A stretch of DNA of 64,000 nt, taken from positions 62,001 to 126,000 of the forward strand of contig NZ_SOCE01000003.1 of the NCBI RefSeq assembly GCF_004365175.1. The letters run 5' to 3'. Every line of letters starts with the position of its first letter. The first letter of the stretch is position 1. The notes under the pieces were generated by a model that made no database searches, was not told where the DNA came from, and saw only the letters and a list, made by a program, of their open reading frames with translations. The position numbers were made by a program, and so were the translations under genes. Shown here in pieces: positions 42,611 through 53,778 of the stretch. The stretch comes from Kribbella voronezhensis. Lineage in GTDB: Bacteria; Actinomycetota; Actinomycetes; Propionibacteriales; Kribbellaceae.

Positions 42611-42860
42611 TCCACGCGGCAACCAGCCCCGCAGTACCGGGAGGGGACCAGACCAGTGCGTGTCGTGGCCTACCGATAGGGTGTTCGTGTACAGCGGCAG
42701 GGACGCTCGTTTTGCTGATCGTTCTGCTAGCCATTTTGCTAGCCGAGCAGACTTTGTGCTAGTTTTCACAAGCACCAGCTAAGAAGAGTTTCACCCCTGA
42801 CCCCGCCCACCCGACGACCGAGGGCAAGAATCCCGGTCGCCAGCAGGACGGAACCACCAG
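42611..42860 (+). promoter_or_regulatory. Promoter region of the ATP synthase operon with GCTAGCC repeats
   Basis: A 250-base gap with an unusually AT-rich core. GCTAGCC occurs at 42726 and 42738 (12-base period), and GCTAG again at 42758. TTGTG (42754-42758) and CACAA (42767-42771) form an inverted repeat. TTGCTA (42736-42741) and TAGTTT (42760-42765) with an 18-base spacer are a candidate promoter, leaving a leader of about 90 bases before the first accessory gene. Confidence 0.45.
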
Positions 42861-43325
42861 ATGGCTCCCTCAGACCGAGGTCCGAAAGTCGCCGGCCAGG
42901 CCACCAGGCATCCGGCGTTGGCAATGCTGCGCGGCGCTCTCGTCGCCGGCTTGGTCGTCGGCGTGAATGCTGCCGCCGTCTCCGCGGTCGCGGCCGGCCT
43001 GAAGGGCCTGTGGGGCGCACTGCTGGGTCTGCTGATGGTGATCGTCTTCTCCGGCGCCGGCCTGCTCGCGCTGCACCTGTCCCGGCGTACGTCGCCGACG
43101 ATGCAGCTCGCCCTCGCGATGGCTTCCTACACCGGGCGGATCGCGATCTTCGGCGGCCTGCTCGCCGTCGCGATGAATTCCGACAGCCTCGGCGAGAACG
43201 TCGACCTGACCGCGCTGGGGATCAGCGCGATCGTGGTCGTGATGGGCTGGATGGCCGGCGAGATCTGGGCCTGGTCGCACCTGCGGGTGCCCATCTACGA
43301 CCTGGACCACGAGGTGACGGCGTGA
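42861..43325 (+). CDS. Membrane protein, likely ATP synthase subunit I-like
   Basis: A 154-residue protein with four predicted helices (MLRGALVAGLVVGVNAAAV, WGALLGLLMVIVFSGAGL, LALAMASYTGRIAIFGGLL, GISAIVVVMGWMAGEIW). Its place directly before the ATP synthase genes and its size match AtpI/subunit I, thought to help assemble the c-ring, and the equivalent position in M. tuberculosis is Rv1303. Sequence similarity in this family is low, so the call rests mainly on position and topology. GGACGGA precedes the ATG. Confidence 0.75.
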   Translation: MAPSDRGPKVAGQATRHPALAMLRGALVAGLVVGVNAAAVSAVAAGLKGLWGALLGLLMVIVFSGAGLLALHLSRRTSPTMQLALAMASYTGRIAIFGGLLAVAMNSDSLGENVDLTALGISAIVVVMGWMAGEIWAWSHLRVPIYDLDHEVTA

Positions 43326-43439
43326 TCACCCGCGGTAGTGCCGCGGCAAGCCGTTTCCCAACTGTGACAAGGGATGTGGCGCAGTGCACGGATGTCAAGG
43401 TGACCGCGCGACGCGCCGACTGGTACCTTTCGGGTGCCA

Positions 43440-43655
43440 ATGAGCCAGCACGAGGATCCGAAGCCGACACCCAACACAGCGGGCGACGGCTGGCGGGTCC
43501 TGTCCTACTTGATCGGCGGAATCCTCGTCTACGGGGGAATCGGCTTCGGGTTGGATCGCTGGCTGGGCACCCAGTTTCTGCTTCCGGTGGGCATCGTCCT
43601 CGGTGCCGGCCTGACGATCTTGTTGTTGAACTTCCGGTACCGGCAGCGTCCCTGA
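43440..43655 (+). CDS. AtpZ/AtpI-like small membrane protein
   Basis: A 71-residue protein with a polar N-terminus and two predicted helices, VLSYLIGGILVYGGIGFGLDRW and LLPVGIVLGAGLTILLLNF. The GGIGFGLDRWLG segment is typical of AtpZ/AtpI family accessory proteins of F-type ATP synthase, associated with assembly or magnesium supply. It lies 97 bases before atpB. A GTG six bases earlier is an alternative start. Confidence 0.8.
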   Translation: MSQHEDPKPTPNTAGDGWRVLSYLIGGILVYGGIGFGLDRWLGTQFLLPVGIVLGAGLTILLLNFRYRQRP

Positions 43656-43752
43656 CCCGTACCGGGTCTGACGTAGTTGACCGCCTTGCCCTGAGCCGCC
43701 CTGCCCTTAGCCCGATGGCGAACGACTTGAGCACGACGCGAGAGGAGACCCG

Positions 43753-44535
43753 GTGAGCGCCGGCGTTTCGACCGAGTTCATTTCACCCGGTCCACAAAGC
43801 TTCAACACCACCCCGATCATCGACGGTGTCGACTGGTTCACCAAGCCCGTCCTGGTGGCCGCCTTGTCCGTGGTGGTGATCGTCTGGTTCTACTGGGGCG
43901 CTTCGCGCAAGGCCGCCGTCGTGCCGTCGAAGCTGCAGTTCGCCGGTGAGCTGGGCTACAACTTCGTCCGGAACTCGATCGCCCGCGACGCGATCGGCAG
44001 CCACGACTACATGAAGTACGTGCCGTACCTGTGCGGCCTGTTCTACTTCATCCTGCTGAACAACGTCGCCGGGACGATCCCGCTGATCCAGTTCCCGACC
44101 TTCAGCCACATCGGCTGGGCGTACGTGGCCGCGATCATGAGCTGGGCCATCTACAACGGGGTCGGCATCAAGAAGAAGGGCCTGTGGGGCTACTTCAAGC
44201 ACCAGACGATGCCGGCCGGTGTGCCGGTCTGGCTGATGCCGCTGATGATCCCGATCGAGTTCATCTCCAACATCCTGGTCCGGCCGGTCTCGCTGAGTCT
44301 GCGGTTGTTCGCCAACATGTTCGCCGGCCACATCCTGCTGCTCGTCTTCGTCACCGGTGGCGACTACATGCTGCGGGAGTCCGGCAGCATCGCGCTGGGC
44401 GGCGTCGGCATCATCACCTTGCTGATGGGCCTCGCGATCGCCGGCCTGGAGCTGTTCGTGCAGTGCATCCAGGCCTACATCTTCGTCGTCCTGACCGCGC
44501 AGTACATCGGCAGCGCGATCGCCGACGAGCACTGA
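43753..44535 (+). CDS. atpB: ATP synthase F0 subunit a
   Basis: A 260-residue membrane subunit that provides the two proton half-channels. The essential arginine of helix 5 is in [15 protein letters not shown], and the C-terminal helix carries the conserved [16 protein letters not shown]. It starts at a GTG with GAGAGGAG upstream. It opens the core order atpB-atpE-atpF-atpH-atpA-atpG-atpD-atpC. Confidence 0.97.
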   Translation: MSAGVSTEFISPGPQSFNTTPIIDGVDWFTKPVLVAALSVVVIVWFYWGASRKAAVVPSKLQFAGELGYNFVRNSIARDAIGSHDYMKYVPYLCGLFYFILLNNVAGTIPLIQFPTFSHIGWAYVAAIMSWAIYNGVGIKKKGLWGYFKHQTMPAGVPVWLMPLMIPIEFISNILVRPVSLSLRLFANMFAGHILLLVFVTGGDYMLRESGSIALGGVGIITLLMGLAIAGLELFVQCIQAYIFVVLTAQYIGSAIADEH

Positions 44536-44611
44536 TCCGCCGTACCACTCACAGACCCGTTGTAACGGAAACCCGGATAGCCCTTATCCGTACCGAAAGG
44601 AACACAGCGCA

Positions 44612-44836
44612 ATGAACGCTCTCGACATCACCGGCAACATCGCCGTACTGGGCTACGGCCTCGCCGCGATCGGCCCGGGCGTCGGTGTTGGTCTGATCTT
44701 CGCCGCCGTGATCAACGGCACCGCGCGTCAGCCGGAGGCGCAGAGCAAGCTGCAGTCGATCGCGTGGATCGGCTTCGGTGTCACCGAGGTGCTGGCGATC
44801 ATCGGTATCGCCCTCGCCTTCGTGTTCAAGAAGTGA
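44612..44836 (+). CDS. atpE: ATP synthase F0 subunit c
   Basis: A 74-residue hairpin protein forming the rotor ring. Two helices flank the polar loop ARQPEAQSK. The proton-carrying carboxylate is Glu59 in [15 protein letters not shown]. The glycine-rich helix 1 ([12 protein letters not shown]) lacks the Na-site residues, so a proton-driven enzyme is expected. GAAAGGA precedes the ATG. Confidence 0.97.
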   Translation: MNALDITGNIAVLGYGLAAIGPGVGVGLIFAAVINGTARQPEAQSKLQSIAWIGFGVTEVLAIIGIALAFVFKK

Positions 44837-44868
44837 GCCCACTCTTTACTGACTGACAGGACTCAGAC

Positions 44869-45441
44869 ATGTTGACGATCGTGCTACCGCTCAGCGAGGC
44901 CGCGGGCGAGGACCCGAACCCGCTGCTGCCGCACAACGCCGAGATCATCTTCGGCTTCGTCTTCCTGATCCTGCTGGCCATCGCCTTCGCCAAGGTCGTC
45001 GTACCGAAGTTCGAGAAGGCTTATGCCGATCGGACCGCGGCGATCGAAGGCGGGATGAACGAGGCCAAGCAGGCCCAGGCCGAGGCGAAGGCGGCGCTCG
45101 ACAAGTACAACGCGCAGCTGGCCGAGGCCCGCCAGGAAGCTGCGAAGATCCGCGAGGACGCCCGCGAGCAGGGCGCGCTCATCATCGCGGAGATGCGTGA
45201 GCAGGCGAACGCCGAAGCAGAACGCATCGTGACCCACGCCCGCACCCAGATCGACGCCGAGCGCAGCCAGGCGGTCGCCTCGCTGCGCAGTGAGGTGGGC
45301 ACGCTGGCCACCTCGCTGGCCGGCCGGATCGTCGGTGAATCGCTCGAGGACGAGGCGCGCCAGCGTCGTACGGTCGAGCGCTTCCTGGCCGAGCTGGAGT
45401 CCTCGGAGTCGGCCCGGCAGGCAGTCGGAACGGACGGCTGA
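44869..45441 (+). CDS. atpF: ATP synthase F0 subunit b
   Basis: A 190-residue stator subunit: one N-terminal membrane helix (IIFGFVFLILLAIAFAKVVV, about residues 26-45) and a long charged coiled coil (about 50-170, rich in AEARQEAAKIREDA-type repeats). Its TGA overlaps the atpH ATG by one base. It is a single b subunit without the b-delta fusion seen in mycobacteria. Confidence 0.96.
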   Translation: MLTIVLPLSEAAGEDPNPLLPHNAEIIFGFVFLILLAIAFAKVVVPKFEKAYADRTAAIEGGMNEAKQAQAEAKAALDKYNAQLAEARQEAAKIREDAREQGALIIAEMREQANAEAERIVTHARTQIDAERSQAVASLRSEVGTLATSLAGRIVGESLEDEARQRRTVERFLAELESSESARQAVGTDG

Positions 45442-46238
45442 TGCGCGGCGCATCGAAGGAGTCACTCGCCCGGGCCCAAGCGGTCCTGGCGGGTGTCACC
45501 GTCTCCGACAGCCTCGGCGACGAGCTGTTCTCGGTCGCCAAGGTGCTCGACAGCAACGGTTCGTTGCGGCGGGCACTGACCGATCCGGCCCGGCCTGCCG
45601 CGGCCCGGACCGGCCTGGTCGGGCAGTTGTTCGGCGGCAAGATCTCCGCGCCCGCGCTGGAGATCCTGACCGCCGCGGTAGACGGACGCTGGGTCAGCGC
45701 CCGGGACCTGGCCGACGCCCTCGACCAGCTGAGCGTCGAGGCCGAGGTCGCGTACGCCGACTCGCAGGGCAAGCTCGACGAGCTCGAGGACCAGCTGTTC
45801 CGCCTCGACCGCGTGGTCGTGGCGGAGCGGGCACTCGCCGACAAGCTGAACGACCGCACCATCCCGGTCGCGGCCCGGCAGGAACTCCTGCGTGGACTGC
45901 TGCAGGGCAAGGCCGATGACGTCACCGTGCGGCTGGCCGAGCGCGCGGTGGACGGCCGGGGCCTGCACTTCGCGGCCGCGATGCGCTCCTACCAGGTCGC
46001 CGCGGCGGCCCGGCGGGACGCGAGTGTGGCGACGGTACGCGTCGCTGCCGATCTGACCGAGGACGAGCGCACCAGGCTCGCCGAGGCGCTCGGCCGGCAG
46101 TACGGTCGGCAGATCCAGCTGAACGTGATCGTCGACCCGGCGGTGGTCGGCGGCGTCCGGGTGGACATCGGCGACGAAGTGATCGACGGAACCATCGCGG
46201 CCCGGCTCGACGAGGCGCAACGGCGCATCGCGGGCTGA
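45441..46238 (+). CDS. atpH: ATP synthase F1 subunit delta
   Basis: A 265-residue peripheral stalk protein joining F1 to subunit b. It is longer than E. coli delta (177) because of an N-terminal extension, common in actinobacteria. The conserved C-terminal segment is [22 protein letters not shown]. It is not fused to subunit b, unlike mycobacterial AtpH. Confidence 0.95.
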   Translation: MRGASKESLARAQAVLAGVTVSDSLGDELFSVAKVLDSNGSLRRALTDPARPAAARTGLVGQLFGGKISAPALEILTAAVDGRWVSARDLADALDQLSVEAEVAYADSQGKLDELEDQLFRLDRVVVAERALADKLNDRTIPVAARQELLRGLLQGKADDVTVRLAERAVDGRGLHFAAAMRSYQVAAAARRDASVATVRVAADLTEDERTRLAEALGRQYGRQIQLNVIVDPAVVGGVRVDIGDEVIDGTIAARLDEAQRRIAG

Positions 46239-46327
46239 CCCTAACGACATATTGCGGCGCTAGTGGTCAGCAAGCCTCTAGAGCCATCCACAGGCCAGCC
46301 AGGCCAAGGAAGCAGGGACGGAAGATA

Positions 46328-47965
46328 ATGGCGGAGCTCACGATCAGGCCGGAGGAAATCCGGGACGCCCTGGATCGCTTCGTCTCCGACTACGAACCGG
46401 AGACGGCGACCCGCGAAGAGGTCGGCACCGTTGTCGACGCAGGCGACGGCATCGCGCACGTCGAGGGGCTGCCCTCGGCGATGACGAACGAGCTGCTGGT
46501 GTTCGAGGACGGCAGCCAGGGCATCGCCCTGAACCTCGACGTCCGCGACATCGGCGTCGCCGTGCTCGGTGAGTTCAGCGGCATCGAGGAAGGCCAGCAG
46601 GTCCGCCGGACCGGCCAGGTCCTGTCCGTGCCGGTCGGCGAGGGCTACCTGGGCCGGGTCGTCGACCCGCTCGGCAAGCCGATCGACGGCCTGGGTGAGA
46701 TCAAGGACCTCGAGGGCACCCGCGCGCTGGAGCTGCAGGCGGCCGGCGTGATGGACCGCCAGGAGGTCCGCGAGCCGCTGCAGACCGGGATCAAGGCGAT
46801 CGACGGGATGATCCCGATCGGCCGCGGCCAGCGCCAGCTGATCATCGGTGACCGCAAGACCGGTAAGACGGCGATCGCGGTCGACACGATCATCAACCAG
46901 AAGGCCAACTGGGAGTCCGGCGACCCGAAGAAGCAGGTTCGCTGCATCTACGTCGCGATCGGCCAGAAGGGCTCGACGATCGCCTCCGTGCGCGGTGCGC
47001 TCGAAGAGGCCGGCGCGATGGAGTACACCACCATCGTCGCCTCCCCGGCGTCCGACGCGGCCGGCTTCAAGTACGTCGCGCCGTACACCGGTTCGGCCAT
47101 CGGCCAGCACTGGATGTACCAGGGCAAGCACGTCCTGATCGTCTTCGACGACCTGACCAAGCAGGCCGAGGCCTACCGGTCGATGTCGCTGCTGCTGCGC
47201 CGCCCGCCGGGCCGTGAGGCCTACCCGGGTGACGTCTTCTACCTGCACAGCCGGCTGCTCGAGCGTTGCGCGAAGCTGTCCGACGAGCTCGGCGGCGGCT
47301 CGATGACCGGCCTGCCGGTGATCGAGACCAAGGCCAACGACGTCTCGGCCTTCATCCCGACCAACGTCATCTCCATCACCGACGGCCAGATCTTCCTGCA
47401 GTCGGACCTGTTCAACGCCAACATCCGCCCCGCGATCGACGTCGGTGTCTCGGTGTCCCGGGTCGGTGGCGCCGCGCAGGTCAAGGGCATGAAGAACGTC
47501 TCGGGTTCGCTGAAGCTGGACCTGGCGCAGTTCCGCGCCATGGAGGCGTTCGCGATGTTCGCCTCCGACCTGGACGCCACCTCGCGTCGTCAGCTGGACC
47601 GTGGTCAGCGTCTGGTCGAGCTGCTGCGCCAGCCGCAGTACTCGCCGTACGCGGTCGAGGACCAGATCGTGTCGATCTGGTCGGGGACCAACGGCAAGTT
47701 CGACGACGTTCCGGTCAACGACGTGCTCCGGTTCGAGCGCGAGTTCCTGGACTTCCTGCGGCGCGAAAGCAACGTGCTGGACGCCATCCGTGAGTCCGGC
47801 AAGTTCGACGACGACGCCGCGGCGGCCGTGACGGACGCCATCGAGAAGTTCAAGCCGACCTTCCAGACCTCCGACGGCCAGCTGCTGGCCGGCAAGGAGG
47901 AGACCGAGGCGATGGACTCCGGGGACGTCGAGCAGGAGCAGATCCGCAAGCAGAAGCGGGGCTGA
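46328..47965 (+). CDS. atpA: ATP synthase F1 subunit alpha
   Basis: A 545-residue non-catalytic nucleotide-binding subunit. The P-loop is [13 protein letters not shown] near residue 177, and the family signature [14 protein letters not shown] is present. A C-terminal extension of about 20 charged residues ([11 protein letters not shown]-type, ending KQKRG) resembles the actinobacterial alpha extension linked to regulation of ATP hydrolysis in mycobacteria. It lies 89 bases after atpH. Confidence 0.97.
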   Translation: MAELTIRPEEIRDALDRFVSDYEPETATREEVGTVVDAGDGIAHVEGLPSAMTNELLVFEDGSQGIALNLDVRDIGVAVLGEFSGIEEGQQVRRTGQVLSVPVGEGYLGRVVDPLGKPIDGLGEIKDLEGTRALELQAAGVMDRQEVREPLQTGIKAIDGMIPIGRGQRQLIIGDRKTGKTAIAVDTIINQKANWESGDPKKQVRCIYVAIGQKGSTIASVRGALEEAGAMEYTTIVASPASDAAGFKYVAPYTGSAIGQHWMYQGKHVLIVFDDLTKQAEAYRSMSLLLRRPPGREAYPGDVFYLHSRLLERCAKLSDELGGGSMTGLPVIETKANDVSAFIPTNVISITDGQIFLQSDLFNANIRPAIDVGVSVSRVGGAAQVKGMKNVSGSLKLDLAQFRAMEAFAMFASDLDATSRRQLDRGQRLVELLRQPQYSPYAVEDQIVSIWSGTNGKFDDVPVNDVLRFEREFLDFLRRESNVLDAIRESGKFDDDAAAAVTDAIEKFKPTFQTSDGQLLAGKEETEAMDSGDVEQEQIRKQKRG

Positions 47966-47971
47966 TCACCC

Positions 47972-50343
<2,372 letters not shown>

Positions 50344-50344
50344 G

Positions 50345-50749
50345 ATGGCCGATGATTCCGCGAAGCACCTCGAGGTAGCCCTCGTCGCGGCCGAGCGGAC
50401 CGTGTGGGAGGGGCAGGCGAAGATCGTCATCGCCCGCACCACCGACGGCGATGTCGGCATCCTGCCGGGGCACGCGCCGTTGCTGGGTCTCCTGCAGGGT
50501 GGCACCGTCCAGGTGCGGACCGTCGACGACGAGTACTTCGTCGCGGCCGCGCCGGACGGCTTCATCTCGGTGGCGAACGACCGGGTCTCGATCCTGGCCG
50601 AGAACGCCGAGATGGGTCACGACATCGACCTGGAAGAGGCCAAGCTCGCGCTCGAGCGGGCGCAGGCCGCGGGCACGGACTCCGAGGACGAGCAGGAGCA
50701 CGTCCGGCTCGCCGAGGCCAGGGTGAGGGCCGCCGAGAAGGCGTCCTGA
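50345..50749 (+). CDS. atpC: ATP synthase F1 subunit epsilon
   Basis: A 134-residue rotor subunit. The beta-sandwich (about residues 8-90) contains GDVGILPGHAPLLGLLQGG, and a short C-terminal helical hairpin (EAKLALERAQAAG, HVRLAEARVRAAEKA) can regulate ATP hydrolysis. It starts two bases after atpD and ends the operon. Confidence 0.96.
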   Translation: MADDSAKHLEVALVAAERTVWEGQAKIVIARTTDGDVGILPGHAPLLGLLQGGTVQVRTVDDEYFVAAAPDGFISVANDRVSILAENAEMGHDIDLEEAKLALERAQAAGTDSEDEQEHVRLAEARVRAAEKAS

Positions 50750-50840
50750 ACCGACCTGCCATAATTGAATATCGTCACAGTCAGTAGGGTTCGGGGTAGG
50801 TGCCGCCAGGTCGTCGGCATCAGGAATGAGGTCGGCACTT

Positions 50841-51272
50841 ATGAGCACAGTCCTCGATGTGGTCGGGGTCTGTCTGCTTGCCGCCCTACTGCTGATCGTT
50901 GCTTTCGCGTGCCGTCGTCGCTGGTTGTCCAGGGACGGCGGCACGTTCGATGCCAGCCTCCAACTCGCGGAGAAGGAGCACGGCCGCGGCTGGGCCCTCG
51001 GCCTTGCCCGGTACGTCGGTGACGACCTCCAGTGGTTCCGGGTCTTCAGCCTGGCCTGGTGGCCGAAGCTCACGGTGAACCGCCGCCAGCTGCAAGGCGT
51101 CACGACCCGGCGCCCGATGGGCAACGAGCCACTCGTCACCTATGCCGGCCACGTCATCGTCGACGCCGAACTCCGCGACCGCACGGTCCATTTCGCGATG
51201 ACCGAAGAAGCCCTCACCGGCGTCCTCGCCTGGATGGAATCCGCCCCACCCAGCACCCAGACCTACCTCTGA
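50841..51272 (+). CDS. DUF2550 family protein, membrane-anchored
   Basis: A 143-residue protein with an N-terminal membrane helix (VLDVVGVCLLAALLLIVAFA), a basic CRRRWLSRDGG boundary and a C-terminal domain with aromatic strands (WFRVFSLAWWPKLTVNR). DUF2550 proteins follow atpC in many actinobacteria (Rv1312 in M. tuberculosis) but have no known function. ATG 50841 is chosen because GAGG lies eight bases upstream; an ATG at 50826 overlaps its own ribosome site. An AT-rich patch after atpC (CATAATTGAATATCG) may hold its promoter. Confidence 0.85.
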   Translation: MSTVLDVVGVCLLAALLLIVAFACRRRWLSRDGGTFDASLQLAEKEHGRGWALGLARYVGDDLQWFRVFSLAWWPKLTVNRRQLQGVTTRRPMGNEPLVTYAGHVIVDAELRDRTVHFAMTEEALTGVLAWMESAPPSTQTYL

Positions 51273-51282
51273 GGTTTGACCG

Positions 51283-51300
51283 TCCCGACTAGGGTCGGGA
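51283..51300 (+). promoter_or_regulatory. Hairpin overlapping the candidate -10 box of sppA
   Basis: TCCCGAC-TAGG-GTCGGGA is a perfect 7-pair inverted repeat ending one base before the sppA ATG. The -10-like TAGGGT (51290-51295) lies across its loop and right arm, so the same bases could act as promoter, operator or terminator for the preceding gene. Confidence 0.45.
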
Positions 51301-51301
51301 T

Positions 51302-52960
51302 ATGACGGGTGTGTTGCTGGAGCTGGATCTGACCAGGGGTGTGTTGGAGATGCCGCCCGGGTCGCCGTTGGCTGCGTTCCGGGCGCGGCATCTGCCTACG
51401 CTGCGTGAGCTTGTGTCCGCGCTGCGGAAGGGTTCGCGGGACGACGCGGTCGTCGGGCTCGTGGCGCATCTCGGCGGGCAGGGGTTGTCGCTTGCGCAGG
51501 TGCAGGATCTGCGCGAGGCGGTGACGGAGTTCCGTACGTCGGGGAAACCCGCTGTCGCCTGGACCGAGTCGTTCGGCGAGGTGGGCGGCGGGACCGTGCC
51601 GTACTACCTGGCCACCGCGTTCGACGAGATCTGGGTGCAGCCGTCGGGTGAGCTCGGTATCACCGGCGTTTCCGTGCAGGCGACCTTCATCAGGGGAGCG
51701 CTGGACAAGGCCGGGGTGATCCCGCAGTTCGGCAAGCGGCGGGAGTACAAGACCGCCGTGGACACCTTCACCGAGAAGGAGATGACCGGCCCCGCCCGGG
51801 AGATGGCGTCGCGGCTGGCGGAATCGGCGTACGAGCAGATCGTCGAGGGCATCGCCGTACGGCGTGGGCTGGAGCCCGCTCGCGTCCGGGAGCTCGTGGA
51901 CAGCGCGCCGCTGTCGGCCGAGGCGGGTCGTGAGGCCGGGCTGGTGGACCAGCTCGGGTACCGCTCGGACGTGTACGACGCCCTTCGCAAGGAGCACGAG
52001 TTCGAGCCGCTGCTGGCCGAGCGGTACGTACGGCGTGGGCCGCGGACCCTGCAGGATGTGCGCGACAACCTGCCCTGGCCGCAGAAGCCTGTCGTAGCGG
52101 TGGTCCGGATCAGCGGCGGCATCACTGTCGGCCGCAACTCCGGTGGTGGGCCGCTGGGTGGGCCCGGCTCTGGTTCGGACACCATCGGTGCGGCTCTGCG
52201 CGCTGTGGCCGAGGACGACAAGGTGAAAGCCGTCGTACTCCGGGTCGACAGCCCAGGCGGCTCGTACGTCGCCTCTGACGCCATCCGCCACGAGGTACTG
52301 CGGTTGCGCGCCACCGGGCGCCCAGTGATCGCCTCTATGGGCAGTGTGGCCGCATCAGGCGGGTACTTCGTAGCCATGCCGGCCGATGTCGTCGTAGCTC
52401 AACCAGGCACCATCACCGGCTCTATCGGCGTGCTCTCCGGCAAAGGAGTGGTCCGGGACGCGCTGGGCCGCATCGGCATCTCACAGCAAGCCGTGTCGGA
52501 GGGTGAGAACGCCCGGATGTACTCCGCCCAGGAGGAGTTCTCCCCTGAGCAGTGGGAACGCCTCGAGGAGACCCTGGACCGCATCTACGCCGACTTCGTC
52601 GCGAAGGCGGCGCAGGACCGCGGCTTGCCCGAGGCGGAGCTGGAGGCGTTGGCGCGTGGCCGGGTTTGGACCGGTGCGGATGCCCACGCCCACAAGCTCG
52701 TCGACGAGCTGGGCGGCTTCGAACACGCTCTCCGTCTCGCCTGCGCCCGAGCCGGGCTCGATCGCGACCACATCACCGTCGCCACGGCCCCGCACCGCTC
52801 ACTCCTCGACCGCCTGCGTCCACCGACCACCACCGAAGACCTGGCCGCCACCGCCAAGTCCCCGTTCAGCACCGACGGCCTGACCGCAGCCGTCTACACC
52901 GCTCTCGGGCTACCGCCGAGCGGAGCCTTGACGATGCCGCTGACCTGGCGGATCAGCTAG
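51302..52960 (+). CDS. sppA: Signal peptide peptidase SppA, 67K type
   Basis: A 552-residue S49-family serine protease with two tandem S49 domains. The catalytic lysine is in REYKTAVDTF (Lys150) and the nucleophile is Ser352 in GSVAASGGYF; LRVDSPGGSYVASDAIRHE marks the C-terminal domain. It degrades leftover signal peptides. No N-terminal membrane anchor is visible, unlike E. coli SppA, so it may be a soluble form. It has no ribosome site and starts right after a TAGGGT box. Confidence 0.92.
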   Translation: MTGVLLELDLTRGVLEMPPGSPLAAFRARHLPTLRELVSALRKGSRDDAVVGLVAHLGGQGLSLAQVQDLREAVTEFRTSGKPAVAWTESFGEVGGGTVPYYLATAFDEIWVQPSGELGITGVSVQATFIRGALDKAGVIPQFGKRREYKTAVDTFTEKEMTGPAREMASRLAESAYEQIVEGIAVRRGLEPARVRELVDSAPLSAEAGREAGLVDQLGYRSDVYDALRKEHEFEPLLAERYVRRGPRTLQDVRDNLPWPQKPVVAVVRISGGITVGRNSGGGPLGGPGSGSDTIGAALRAVAEDDKVKAVVLRVDSPGGSYVASDAIRHEVLRLRATGRPVIASMGSVAASGGYFVAMPADVVVAQPGTITGSIGVLSGKGVVRDALGRIGISQQAVSEGENARMYSAQEEFSPEQWERLEETLDRIYADFVAKAAQDRGLPEAELEALARGRVWTGADAHAHKLVDELGGFEHALRLACARAGLDRDHITVATAPHRSLLDRLRPPTTTEDLAATAKSPFSTDGLTAAVYTALGLPPSGALTMPLTWRIS

Positions 52961-52970
52961 CGGCCAGGAG

Positions 52971-53708
52971 TCAGGTCGCCCACGGGCGAGGAAACTGCGG
53001 ACCGTCGAGCGGAGCGCCGGGAGACAGTTCCAGCGGGTCTGTGACGACGTGCGGGGTGCCGGAGTACGTCGTGTCGGCGTCCATGTAGATGTTGATGTGG
53101 GCGAAGCGGGCGGTGTCTGTGGTGTTGGGCAGGGCCATGTGACCGGTGTAGCCGGAGTGGAAGGTGCAGTCGCCGGCGTACAGGGGGACTGTCACCCGGG
53201 GTGAGTAGCGCAGTTCCGGGGCTCGGCTGAAGAGGTCCTCTTCGTCGGCGAGGTTCTGTGGCTTCAGGTCCGTGCGCGTCTGCGAGCCCGGCAGGAACGT
53301 CATGCAGCCGCGCTCCGGCGGTACGTCGACCAGGGCGATCCACGCCGACAAGGGCAGCCGGTCTCCTGCGTGCGGCCAGTAGGGACGGTCCTGGTGGAAG
53401 TGGGTGGCCGCGTTGCTGTGCGGCTCCTTGACGAGCATCTGGTCGTGCCAGAGCCGGAGCGGGAAGCCGGCCAGTTGCTCGGCGATCTCGGCGATGCCGG
53501 GGTGGAGCGTGAGCTCCCGTAGTACCGGGTCCTGCTGCCAGACGTTGACGAGTTGGCTGAAGATGGCGTCGTGCTGGAGGCGGTCGGCGCGGTGCTGCTC
53601 GAGGTAGCCGGCGGCGCGGTCGCGGTACCGCTGCACCTCCGCCGGTGTGAGGACCGAGGGGACTCGGACGAATCCGTCTTTGCGATAGGAAGCAACGAGA
53701 TCGTTCAT
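52971..53708 (-). CDS. Phytanoyl-CoA dioxygenase family protein
   Basis: A 245-residue Fe(II)/2-oxoglutarate-dependent oxygenase. The metal-binding HxD is in THFHQDRPYW, the distal histidine is in CTFHSGYTGHMA, and the 2-oxoglutarate arginine is probably in FAHINIYMDADTT-adjacent sequence. The family hydroxylates small molecules, including secondary metabolites; the substrate is unknown. TTGGAGAC precedes the ATG and forms one arm of an inverted repeat shared with the divergent AraC gene, which probably regulates it. Confidence 0.87.
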   Translation of the reverse strand: MNDLVASYRKDGFVRVPSVLTPAEVQRYRDRAAGYLEQHRADRLQHDAIFSQLVNVWQQDPVLRELTLHPGIAEIAEQLAGFPLRLWHDQMLVKEPHSNAATHFHQDRPYWPHAGDRLPLSAWIALVDVPPERGCMTFLPGSQTRTDLKPQNLADEEDLFSRAPELRYSPRVTVPLYAGDCTFHSGYTGHMALPNTTDTARFAHINIYMDADTTYSGTPHVVTDPLELSPGAPLDGPQFPRPWAT

Positions 53709-53772
53709 GTCTCCAACTCTGCTGCTGACGAGCGGCTGGAGACAGGAAGATCCCGGGCAACAGTCGTACGAT
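53709..53772 (+). promoter_or_regulatory. Inverted repeat and -10 box between dioxygenase and AraC genes
   Basis: GTCTCCA (53709-53715) and TGGAGAC (53737-53743) are perfect inverted arms 21 bases apart; the left arm is also the ribosome site of the dioxygenase gene. TACGAT (53767-53772) ends six bases before the AraC ATG, which suggests a leaderless mRNA. Confidence 0.5.
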
Positions 53773-53778
53773 TCTGAC

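Noticed and set aside
51276-51295. TTGACC/TAGGGT as a sigma-70-type promoter of sppA
   Set aside because: The spacer would be only eight bases; only the TAGGGT box was kept as a candidate.
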